From positions 90,406,638-90,470,637 of the forward strand of contig OZ022503.1 of assembly GCA_963989385.1 (NCBI GenBank): a DNA stretch of 64,000 nucleotides. The letters run 5' to 3'. Every line of letters starts with the position of its first letter. Positions within the stretch are counted from its first letter, which is position 1. A model generated the notes under the pieces. The model did not search any database. It worked only from the letters and a program-made list of their open reading frames with translations, and had not been told where the DNA came from. Shown here one piece after another: positions 44,613-57,000 of this stretch. The position numbers were made by a program, and so were the translations under genes. The DNA comes from Ctena decussata (Eukaryota > Mollusca > Bivalvia > Lucinida > Lucinidae).

Positions 44613-46908
44613 ACGTGCATCCATACACCTTTTTAAACACTGCTTAATTTGATAATGTTTATTTCTTAATCACTACTAAACTACATGTAGATATTGTTTA
44701 TTGCTTGTTTTCACTGCTTGTCGGTAATGTAACCTATTACACAATATTTAGTAAAAACTAGTGCTATAATAATATTCATAGGTAAGACTGTCCATGAATA
44801 ACATTAATACAGCTCATCGTGTGCGTGCGTGTGTTTGATTTCCTGCTGTTGTCACTGGCAACTATCTCGGGCTCGCTTGTATTCCTAGAACGATAAATCG
44901 GTACCCATTGTACCTGTTTAAGCTTAATCAATTTCATTTCCGAAATAGACCAACAACGTCAGTATAACTAGGTCACAAAATTTATTTAGTATTTCCTCTG
45001 CGCCATTCAAAATTCATCATAATTTGGCCACGTTTTGTGTACCGGGACTTTGTGGTGAATACAAAATTTTGAATAAACCCAAGAAAATTTAACGTATCTC
45101 ACGTAAAGCTAGCGCACTTCTTCTTTTTATTTTTGTTTTGTTTTTGTTCTCTACAGTTTAGAATGCAAAGAGGGTGACATGTTGATTTAAAAATTAGAGT
45201 GGTTTTATTCGGAAAGATCACACGGTAATTTGCTGTGCAAAAATAAAAAATAATAATTGAATAAATAAAAATTAAAAATAGATAAAATAGGCAAATAGGC
45301 TTTTTGAAGATCGCCGCTTTTTTCAAAGTCATGGTATTATAACGTATACATTTCTATGTTATTTATGCCTTAACCCGAACAGGCAGCAGCACCCACATAG
45401 GTATATTTGATAGGTATATTTGATCTTAATGCTGGTTCAGAGAAGCTGATCAATGTGATGCATGAAGTATGAAAAATATGAGATATTATCCAGATAAAAT
45501 GCATCAAAAGAGCTTTTTGCGGGCAAAGTGGTTGTCTTGGCCTTGTTGGACCATTGTGTTTGGTTTTCTTGTGGCGCGGCTCAATTCTTAGAAATTCTGG
45601 TTAGGTGTCAACCTTCTGTAATAGATTTATCGAGCCCCCCTCCCCCTCCTCTTCCGTCCCGAGTCCACATGGTTAAACTCTCACACATCTTTAGTTCCAA
45701 AATGATAATAAAGCATTAAAAGGTTTTAATTAGATGAGCTTAAAGTGCAGACAGATTATTTAGATCATTTCCTACTATTGAATGAGAAATAGTTTATTGT
45801 CCTTTGTTTGTCCTGGTTAATAACTTCTGAACCCTAACCACTAATGTATCCTGTTCTCACGAACGTTTTTCCAGAAACTGGTACAGTGTTGTACAGATGA
45901 AAAGTATAACATGTGTGTATGTTTTGACCTGGAAGACATTTGTCATTTGAATTGCTCATCTAGACGGAGCATTAAAGTATGTAAGAATAGTTTGTATGAA
46001 CGAAGATTAATCTCTCCAAAAGCTTACACTTGCGAGACTCGCCGCTTTTCAATTTATATATCTATTTCTCACCACGTACAAAATTTGATGAGAACATGAT
46101 GACGCTGATCAAACTGCACTGGTGAACAATTGGTATTGACACGTCTTCTCAAGTGTGTTTTCAGAAGACACACTTTGGATAAAACAAAATACCTAAATCC
46201 TGCACTTGGGTTAGACAACCTAGGTCATCACTAAAAACACAATTTACTAGATAGCTTATGTGGTACTGATGACATTATGGGCTATCCGATGGTAAGTTCA
46301 CAGTGGGTAAGTTACATTTATTACTGTCATCAAGTGTTGTGTGTATTTACTAGAGTAGCGCCGTAGTAAAATAGTAAGAAATTTGGCTTTGGTACAGATC
46401 TGAACAGACTGTCAACCAGTCAAGTGGGCAGGCTTTCTGAGAAAATTAAAAGGCAGCAAAAGAAGACAAGGTTCTTCCTTATCTACGCTGTGGCCAATAC
46501 ACGGAGTTACTCTAACAAATCGCTGACCCACATTCTTGTTGTCAGATTCACACTACCACTATAATGAGTCCATTGCTTTTACGCCTAATTTAAGTTGTTA
46601 TAACGAAAAAGTCTGCTAAGTCAACTAGCATAAGACCTTGTCAAACTTATAAAACAGTCAAAATTTCATATGCCGTAAAGAGTATGTACATGCAAAATAT
46701 GTCTAATCCATTCGTAAAAAGATTTGTAGAAAAGCATATATGGGGAGAGTAATTTAACTAGCGTAGGCAAATAGCAATAATACTGTTTTTTACGTCCTAG
46801 GTGAGTGTTGCTACTTCCAAATTTTGGTTATGTGGCATGTTGAGACTATGGACGAGTTCTTAAGATTGTTCTAACCATCAGATGTACAATCCTACGGCAA
46901 AGTGTATA
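44613..46908. other. Mostly featureless stretch
   Basis: A half copy of the GAGCCGCGACA foldback lies at about 45549-45583 (TTTGGTTTTCTTGTGGCGCG). The short frames have no support. Confidence 0.35.
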
Positions 46909-47168
46909 TGAGCCGCGACATGACAAAACCAACGAAGTGGCATGTGCGCCCGCCGAAGGCTCAGATCAGCCTGGCTGGGCAGCCACCCAGTCTGATCAGA
47001 GTCTTCACCTTGCGCTTAAAGGGTAGCTAAGAATCTAAGCTAGCTCCATGCGGAAAGCGAACTTTCTGATCAGACTGGATGGATGCCTAGGCTGATCTGA
47101 GTCTTCGCTGGGCGCAAATGCCACTTCGTTGGTTTTGACATGTTGTAGCTTTGACATGTTGTAGCTCA
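46909..47168. mobile_element. Foldback MITE, GAGCCGCGACA family, copy D
   Basis: TGAGCCGCGACATGACAAAA at the left and a partly duplicated right end (TTGACATGTTGTAGCTTTGA, then GACATGTTGTAGCTCA). This is the most diverged of the four full copies. Confidence 0.75.
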
Positions 47169-47366
47169 ATTATAAGACGTTGGACCCGTGTCTACTTAGT
47201 GATGAGCCTCAGCGCTGCTTCGTGAACATGATGTTGCAAGCTATCGGTGTATAATACATGACCTTTCAGTATGGTGTTTGAAGGTACAACATATGGAATA
47301 CGACTTTCCTTTCACTGTTTTTAATGTCCTCCCTCCCTGCCCACATCTTCTCACCCCCTCCTCTCT

Positions 47367-47370
<4 letters not shown>

Positions 47371-47430
<60 letters not shown>
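47371..47430. repeat. (AC)n microsatellite
   Basis: About 30 AC units. Frames crossing it in both directions are artefacts of the repeat. Confidence 0.95.
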
Positions 47431-47431
<1 letters not shown>

Positions 47432-47439
47432 GCCCCCGA

Positions 47440-48058
47440 TTGGAATGACCAATTATTGCTTCCTTATCTACGGTTCGGCATTTCCTGGCACCTATTTCAT
47501 TTCGTCCAAATGAGGTTCCGCGAATTACAATTACCCGTGAGGAAATGAATGAAAAATGTAAACATTTCACAACTTTAGATTTGGATTTGGCTGCACCAGA
47601 AAGCTGAAATATTACCAGATTTTGTAGACAAGCGCTTTTAAGCTGTAAAAGGTTGCATGACATTGTCGATTTTATTATTTCCATTGATATTTATCGGAAT
47701 TCTGAAAGTAATTTAAACAAATAGGGGTGCAGTACTAATAGTAGCCATACACCAGTAGTCGTACATGGTGCACACTTCAGGGGCATATAATACTAGTGTC
47801 TTGCTCTGTAGTTCTGTACACAATGTTATCAGGAAAGGGGGTGGGTGGTCGGGTCAGACTATGGTGCTGGGTGCCAGAATGTCCTATTGATAACAGTAGA
47901 ATAAGGGTCTATTTAGAAATGATAATCACTGCCTTAGCCTCCTTCGATCGGCACAGAAATTTTCAGAAGAAGAGGGAGGGGATATTTATATTTATTAGGG
48001 GAGGGGGGGGGGGGGTGCATAAACAAGCAGAAAACAACGTTTTGTTTCTATCTTGCAG
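47440..48058. other. Upstream flank of the Band-7-like gene
   Basis: A G-run at about 48000-48016 precedes a pyrimidine-rich acceptor, TTTGTTTCTATCTTGCAG, ending at 48058. A 5' non-coding exon therefore probably lies further upstream but cannot be placed. Confidence 0.4.
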
Positions 48059-51000
48059 GACTCACCAGTGATAGACCATGAAGTTTAAAACAATTTTAGA
48101 AGGGGAGCAGGCAGTCATATTTAACCATCTTGGAGAAGGAAAGCTTCTTGTTGGACCAGCAAGGGTAAGGTTGAGCAACAGATAGAATATGGGAGGATTT
48201 TATGATTTATAATAAGATGCGTTTTCTATGGTTGTGGCCCCTCATGTACTTATGAGAAATGTATGACAAGGGCATATCTGATTTGAAGGAAGAATCCACA
48301 ACACATATTTATGGCAACCCACTAACTGGATTTCTTAAGCCTTTTTAGAAAGGAAGTGGCTATTGACAACCGGTTGTCACTAGCCTCACAGGCTGCTGAC
48401 AACCAGTTACTATAAATCCTATTGTTTTCAAATAATAAAACTCAAGATATTTTTAGAATATTAGTTTCATGGTATTACTATTATATCATGATATTTGTTG
48501 ATATTTGTTTCCACTCTGATCAAGTTTTAAGTTGATTGTAGAAAGCAAGAAACTATTAAAAGAATCAGATGTAAATTTCTGTGTGTTTTTTTTTTTTATT
48601 ATTTATTATCTACATTATTGTCTGGAAGTCATTGGGTTATTCATACAAATAGCTAAAAGAATTTATGCATCACATGCACACAAATTATACATTTACTTTG
48701 ATAGAAAAAAGGTTTTACATAAATTCTCCAGTTACCATTACATGATCTTCCCTATAGTTATATTCTTGCTGTTCAGTCAAGCAAATTGATTCTATCCACT
48801 AGGAAAAATAAACTACAAATGTATAATAAGAATACAAGAATAACTACTATGATCATGGAAGCAATTGTGCAAACAGAATTAGCACATAAACATTCAGAGA
48901 AAATTTGTAAGTGGTATTTTGAGTTAGTTCCCTTACAAAGTATGATTTGAGTTACTTCCCTTGGAAAATCTATTTTTAGAAGATATTTCTTCTCCATATT
49001 TTTGCCTTTTTATTTGCAGATATTTTGTTGTTGTGATTCATATGTAGCTTGATTTAAAGCATAAACCTATTTAGAATTACTTGTGATGTTATTACAATGA
49101 ACCAATGCTTTCTGTCCTTCAAAATGCATATTAATTTATTAGCTGGTTGTCACTAGCCGTCGGCTTTTAGAAATGCCTCACAAGGCAGATTCAAGAGGAA
49201 AGATTTATCATCCTCTCACTCTAGCTAGATAGCGAAGGGCTCTTGAACTTCAATACTATAAAACACTTCATTACTGCGGTAGTAAACAGGTTGGGGACAA
49301 GCTTCAATTGATCTACATTAGATCAATTGGTCTTTTTTTAGATCAATTGATCTACCAAAATGCATTGAAATGTGTATTTTGAGCTCTGTGTATGCCCATC
49401 ATTGAAAATTGCAAAATTCTTTTATGACTGAATTGTTACTCTAGATGATAGAAATTTCTAAGTGTGATCGGATAAAATTTTCGTCAGGGAATTTTTTGCA
49501 GAAAAGCATTTTTTGATTGATACACCTGCTAATTTTCGAAGTTACTTGATTTTTCTGATAAGCGATTTGTTATGCTAGTTTATTATTGAAGCAAACATGA
49601 GAGTTGTCATTTTGGAATCAACAAGCACTCGTTTAAGCCATTTATTTTTCTAAAAACTCTGTTTTAGCCTTAAGAATCGGAAAATATAGTGGACATTCTG
49701 ACTTGACACTGCATTCAACAAAAGTGAAAAATTCTGCCCTGTTTCACTACAAAATGATTTTTTAATTATAAAATTGTGTGTTCATACATTTTCTTCCCAG
49801 GTTTGGACCACATTATCTTGGTTTCAGACTCAAATAGCTGCACATGAAATGTGCAAAATTTAGAAATCTTTTTGTTCAGACTAGTGTTGTAAATTTTAGC
49901 CTTGTGTACCGTATGCTTATTGCTGATGCATAATACCAATTTTCCATTACTTGTTTTTTTTAATTTATCTTGATTCAAAGTGATAACAAGAAATCTTGAT
50001 ATAGAATTCATAATGCAACTAATATTTATAATTCATTGGGTAAATTGCTGTTTCGTATCAAAATGACAGCTTGGATGTTTGCTTGAACAAATCCTTTTAA
50101 ATAACCAAGCATAAGAAACAATTCATCTGAAAAAAATGAGAGTTTCTATAATTAGCATATAAATTTATCAAAAAATGCTTTTTTTGCAAAAAAATCCCTG
50201 ACGAAAATTTTATCTGATTACACTTATAAAATAAATTTCTATTATCTAAAGAAATAATTCAGCTATAGAAGAATTTTGCAATTTTCAATGATGGGCATGC
50301 ACAGAGCTTAAAAAACGTATTTCAGTGCATTTTGGTAGATCAATTGATCTAAAAAAGACCAATTGATCTACTATAGATCAATTGAAGCTTGTTCCCAACC
50401 TGGTAAGGTCTGTAGTATGAACTTTTGGCAGTTTTGTGAGCATTTCGTAGTGGCACATATCACAGTGGCTGATTCAGGTACAGCCATTGTCAGACCTGCT
50501 TCTATGGTCGCCCTTGATAAATGGAAAGCTTGTTATTACCAGCTACCTTTCCGAGATCTGTCTAACTGCATTACATTGAAATGAAACTGTGATTTTGTCT
50601 ATAGTGTATTAAAATTTAAATATCTACAGGGGTTTTCCTAGGGACCAAAATGCCATTGGCCTGCAGGCCCACCTGGCCTGAAAATCTACTGGTCATCCAA
50701 ATTTTCAACTGGCCCAACTATTTTTGCAATGTGGAATATACAGGACTAATTATATTCAATAAAATAAAGCACCATTAAAATGTATGTTTTCATACGCCCG
50801 TTTTGAAAAAACGGAAGTATGTCGTGGCGCTGTCCGTCCGTCCTTAAACATTCTTGTGCGCGCCATAACTCAGTAACCATTTGGGATATCTTTATGAAAT
50901 GTTATAGGCAATGTATTAGGTTGGGGCAGCGTGTCGCGTACAAGAATGGTTGCTCCCCCTTTCTTAGTTTCGAAGTTATGCCCCTTTGATCAATTTTTTC

Positions 51001-54000
51001 CCCTGCAAGTCTTGTGCGCGCCATAACTAGATAACCGTTTGGAATATCTTTATAAAACTTCATAGCAATGTGTACGAATTCCTAACGATGTGTCGCATAC
51101 AACAATGGCTGCTCTCCCTTTCTTCATTTTAGAGTTACGTCCATTGCATTAGTACTTTTAGCCTATTTTTGTGTATACTTATCTTGTGCATGCCATAACT
51201 TGGTAACCGTTTGGAATATCATGATGAAACTGTATAGCAATGTGCTGATCACAAGACAATATGTCATATATAAGAATGGTTGCTCCCTCTTTCTTAATTT
51301 TGGAGTAACCTCCATTTGATTAGTATTTTCAGGTGTTTCTTATTCACTCCATATCTCCTGAACCTTTTGAAATATTAGAATAAAGCTTTGTAGGAATGTG
51401 TATAATAATGGGGTAATGTATCCTGAACAAGAACCACAACTCTGGCTTACTTACTGAATTATCTGCCCTTGCATAAATTTCCTGTTTACTCTAACTCCTT
51501 AAGCATTTGAAATAAATGGTATGTATAGTATAAATCATTTCTAGGGAAAATAGAAGAAACAAAAATGGTATATCTAGTATATTTAGGTTATCTCCCTTGT
51601 TCCACTTTGGCAAAGCAACTTACCTTGACAGCTGATTTTTGGTATACTAACAGTATTTGATGTGTTAAATATTTAGATAATGTTGTAGTCATTAACTATA
51701 GGTGGTTGCCCCTGTTTGTCTGCCTGTCTATCCTTTTGTAAGCAATCTTGTTCATTCTGTTACTGCTTTATGACATTTAAATGGGCGTATTATGCGCCGC
51801 TTGCGAAGCCCTTGTTATTGCAGGGAATCGCCGTGTCCCTAGTTTTACAAATCAAACATTTCATTCCTAGGGCATCATCAAACTCGAGCCACTTGAATTC
51901 AGTCAGCCACCCGGGTTGAAAGGACCGATTGCAGCCAGACTGTTCATATTTGTCCCGGGTGGCTTTCTTTTCTTCATCAGACTTAAGCAGCTGTTTTTGT
52001 TTTTTTAGGTGGCGGGGGTTGAAATAAGCACAGAAATCCTTTGGGGTCCATTTTTTATATATGCGACTTCCGCGATTCATCCCCAAACTTCATCAATCAG
52101 TCAGCCATGATGTCTATTTGCAAGGCATGGAGAAATTTCATTGGATTAAACATTTTTGATCCTCAAGTGAAATCACCCGTAGCAAAATGAAAGTAGACTG
52201 GTATTTAGACTGGTTTTCGCTTTAAGTTTGAAACAAACCAAATGTGCTGAAATGACTCCCCAAAATTCAACTGGCCTGACGGACCTACTACAGTGCGATT
52301 TAACTGGCGCGAGGCCAAATCAACTGCCCAGGGCCAACGGACCCGCACTTAAAAAAAAATCCTGTATCTAATTCTGGTGCTAAAGTTGCATAGGTGTCCC
52401 TTTAAAACAGTGGCGATAGTGAAGTGCTACAGAGAAGGGATAACATTGATAATATTGGGATAATCTAGCATATTTCTACCGAAAAAAAACAACAACAAAA
52501 AACATATATTGTAGTCACTCATGAGAACTATCTCAGTAAGTGAGGGGTCACAATAAATGTTTATGTTGAGTAATAAGAGGAATTGGAAGTTATTCTCAAT
52601 ACCCGTACTTATCTGGATCTCTGTATATTACATTGAAATAAACTTGTAATGCTGTGTTACCTGTATTAAGCAGCCGCTTTTAGTGCTCTGCTTTGGTGTT
52701 CGTGTTAAACAGTGACAGTAACTGTTGTGAAAAATGGTTCTTGCATGTATTTTGCAGGTGTTTCTGTTCAGAGAGAGGTTACAGAAGTTAAAGAAGTACA
52801 CAGCAAGTCAGTATGAATATCTGAAACTACGAGATAAAGATGGGGTTGTGACTCATAAAAGAGGGTAGGTGTATATTTCAGTTTACCTATTGGTAAGCAG
52901 TTTTGATTATATGAATATGATATGATTTAGTTGTGACAGAAAGTGATTGCCTGTCAAAATAAGAAGAGAAAAGAAAAAAACAAGAGAAAGAAAAAGAACA
53001 AATGCTGTTTGACACTAAGAACTTTGAAGAGAAAGACATTTTTTAAATTTTTTGATGAATCTCGATTTCATCATGTTCATTTGCCCTAGGTTTTGTCTGT
53101 TTGCACAATAAGCTGAGTCAACTTTGCAGCAGAAAATATTCTTGCATTTTTATGTTCATAAAAGGACTCTGTCATTTCTGACAGTTATCAGAAATGAACT
53201 GGCATGACCCAGTTTGTTGTGTTACAAAAAAAAAAAAATAATCTGAAATATGTAAGACATGTAATAAGTATGATTTCTGTTCTAAAAATGAAACAATTTA
53301 GTATTGCAATGCAATAGTGCATCCAAAAAATGCAAATGGAATGGCAAACAATGTAGATCCTGATGCAACTTGGGAAGTCTGATCTATGTCAGCATTGTGA
53401 ATAGCAAACAGTGTAGTTCTTCAGAGCTCTAGATAAGAGGGCGTATTTGATGATAATTAAGGATAATTTTTTTTATTTCTCATCGAAACCATATGTTGTG
53501 ACCCCTCATCTGAACCGTCTCGTCGAGACGGTTCAGATGAGGGGTCACAACATATATGTTTTAATGCAGAATTAACTAGAATTAGCCCTAATTATCACCA
53601 AATACTCCCTCTTATCTAGAGTTCTGGTTCTTGATAAGACTGCTCCTGCAGTCTGATCTGGATCTACACAGATTGGTCAGACCTACCTGCCCGAATACTT
53701 AGAATTTGTATTGCACGTGTCATTATATATTCCAGGCCTTGTGAAATGTTCTTCAACCCCATGTTACACGAGAATATACAGACCCTAGATGCCTTGAAAT
53801 TAGATGCTAATCACATGGTTGTGGTGTACAAGAGAGTAAAGGATGGTGCTGTTCAGAGGAAAATTATACAGGGGCCTACTGTGTTTGTACCAGAGGCAGA
53901 AGAATGGTAGGAAACGATATGGAGAAATTTAAACTGTTTGCCTAAGTTTCATTATAAGGACGGCAGAGAAAAGCTCTCACTAGGAGATAGTGGCAAAGGG

Positions 54001-57000
54001 CTGGACTAGGTTTAATGGTAGTGCCTAAATAAGGGATAGAAGTGGGAAAGCCAATGCATTACCATATTTATTCAGCCGTAAAACATATTTTTTCCCTCAA
54101 AAACAATCCCAGGTCAAGATCTGTCTTACAAGACAGATCTAGAACTTTGGAAATATTACAGCAGGATTTATATGACTAATTTACATATTTTGGGTCATTA
54201 TTAAGGTAGATAATAATCAAATGTGGTAGGTACTGATAATAAAATCATTTGAAGATTTACAAATGAGCAGTGTCAGATGAAACTAGACTGTAGGTCATGT
54301 GTGAATAGAAAATACAAATGTACTCAAATAAGCCTTCTCATTTGTGCAAACTGGTCAGACACTTCCCAGTTCAATATAGATATGCCTGAATTCATAGAGT
54401 ATTCCTACAAACAATGTTCACTCAGGTTAGCTGTGCATTTAACCAGACACTGCAGCTGAAAAGACTGATCAAAGTCTTTCCAGTAAACATATATTGAGGT
54501 GTCTTTTCACATGACACAACTCCAAGATATCTTTAAATTTGTTGGAGGAGCTGTTGTAATGTGTCCAGTTGGAAGCTAGTGCAATTTATATGATTTTTTT
54601 TGGGATTCTATGAAAATATTTTTGACTTACCATAATTTTCTTGATAAGATGAAAAACTCCATTTCAGGATCAGTATGAGTTCAGTATACCTTGCTTCATC
54701 AGTCAGTTTTCCCTAGATCAGTGCTCCAGATAAGAAGGGGTAATAAGGATAATGTAGGGATAGCTTGTGTTATTGATCCATGAAAACAAACATTGTAACC
54801 CTATCACTAGAACCGTCTCGCTGAGCTAATGGTTCTTATGAAGGGTCACAACATTTTTTTAATTTTTTTTGAGGAATATGAAAATTTTTATTTGAATTAT
54901 CTTCAAAACCCAACCTTATCTGGAGCTATGCAGATAGCTGTTTATATATATATGGTATTTATCTTGTGTTACAGGTTACATGAGTTTAAATGGCATGGTA
55001 CCGACCCCGAGAATAAGACAAGGATGGTTCCCGGCAGAGACAAGTTTCAACAATTGGCTGTTATACCAGAACAATTTTACTACAATGTAAATTTTAGCTT
55101 CTATCTTACTGATGTATTTCAGCATTTTTGTCTCATCTGTGGCTAGTTGAAGGGAGACGTAGGTATTAACTTTTCCAGCAGCAGTGGAATAAACTTTTAT
55201 TGAGCTTTCTGGTTTAACTATATTTAGTGGCAGTGCCCAGACACACAAGACACAGCCTTATGCGGATTTCTTGTTATACCCCCGACATACGAAGTATGTC
55301 AGTGGGTACATAGATTTTGTTATTCTGTCTGTTCATTCTTTTGTTAGTTCGTCCCACAGTTTGTCAACTTTATGTCAAAGTTTTGCGTTAAACCTTTTTT
55401 CATTGCTCATATCTCTGTAACTACACAGCAGATTCTTTTCATATTTGGTTTATGATATCTCTATAGCATTGCCTTTGATGTAACTTAGCCCCTGGGCCAG
55501 GCCCTAGGGTGGGGCCAAGGGTCAGTAATTAGGACAAAGGCATTTTCATTATGTCAAAGTTTTTTGTTAAACCTTTTTTGATTGCTTATATTTCTGTAAC
55601 TGCATTGAAGACTTCTTCCATATTTGGTTCATGCTATCTCTAAAGCATTACTTTTGATCTGGACTACCTAAGCTGCAGGGTCAGGCTCATGGGTGGGGCC
55701 TGGGGTCAATTACTAGGACTTAGCCATTTGTTGTAGTTTTGGGTTATAGCTCTAATATACTTGAATGGATCTTAATGATGCATGACTAGGTTTATTTCAT
55801 ACCAGCTGACACATATGGATGCTGCTGCTGACATAAGGTCAAGGTCACAAACGTTTGAATTTTGTACATGTATAACATTTGCGTTGTAGCTTTGTGGTTA
55901 AGTATGCTTTCATTAGGTGGTGGCACCGGTCGGGGGTATACCTGAGCCCCCGCTCACTTGCCCTAGTTCATGCATCATTTCAAATCATTTGAATTAAGAA
56001 TTAAATTGTCACATTGTCTGACTTGGACATTCTGCTTCAGGTCATAATATGAACGACATCAAGAAAATTCATGTTTTCTACTCAAGTACACAAAGTAACT
56101 ATATCAGACTGTACATCAGATTGTAGATTCATGTACTTTGATCAATGGGTTTTCTCTACAAATTATACATGGGCTAGAGTTTGTATTTGCAAAGTTTACC
56201 TTTCATATCATGTTCCAATTGGAGCATACTACAGGCTGATATGATACATTGTACACCTCATTAGGACCGTCTCAACGAGATGGCTTTAATGAATGATCAC
56301 AACTTACATTATTGATGAAAGATAAGAAAAATTGTCTCCAAATTATTCTCAAAGCCCATTTTACATGGCCTGGAGGTTATAAAACTTGAGTACATTCTCA
56401 AACTCAAAATAAAGCACAATGATTGGCTGCTTCCGAGCACATGCTCGGAAGCAGCCAATCAGTGTGCTTTATTATGTGCTCGGAAGCAGCCAATCAGTGT
56501 GCTTTATTTTGAGTTTGAGAATGTACTCAAGTTTTATAACCTCGAACCCTGGAGCTCTGGTAAATGTTGTTTTCTTTATTTCTAGGTAAAAGATGTCCGA
56601 ACAAATGATGACACGATGATAACAGTGAAGCTTATGTTGTTTTATGAATTAAAAGATGTGCTCAAAATGGTAAGTTGGATTGCAATATATTAGAAGCAGT
56701 TTGAATGGAGGCAGGGAGAGGGGAAGATGGGGTCGGGGTCAACATTTGTTTATACTTCCAAAACAAGCATCTGGTTTTGTTTGGCTGTAACAGAAAAAGC
56801 ACTGGCAGTCAACCAGTATAGTAAAATAAGTTTTGCTTCCATGAGTCAAAGGCTTTGTGGGAGCTTACAGGATATAGGAAGTGGCCTGCCAACCACCTGT
56901 CCTGCTGTCAGTCTACCATAAACATTTTCAGACAACATCCCCTGAGACACTGTAATGTTTTTTGTTGCCACATTTGATATACATTGTATAGCAGCTTTTT

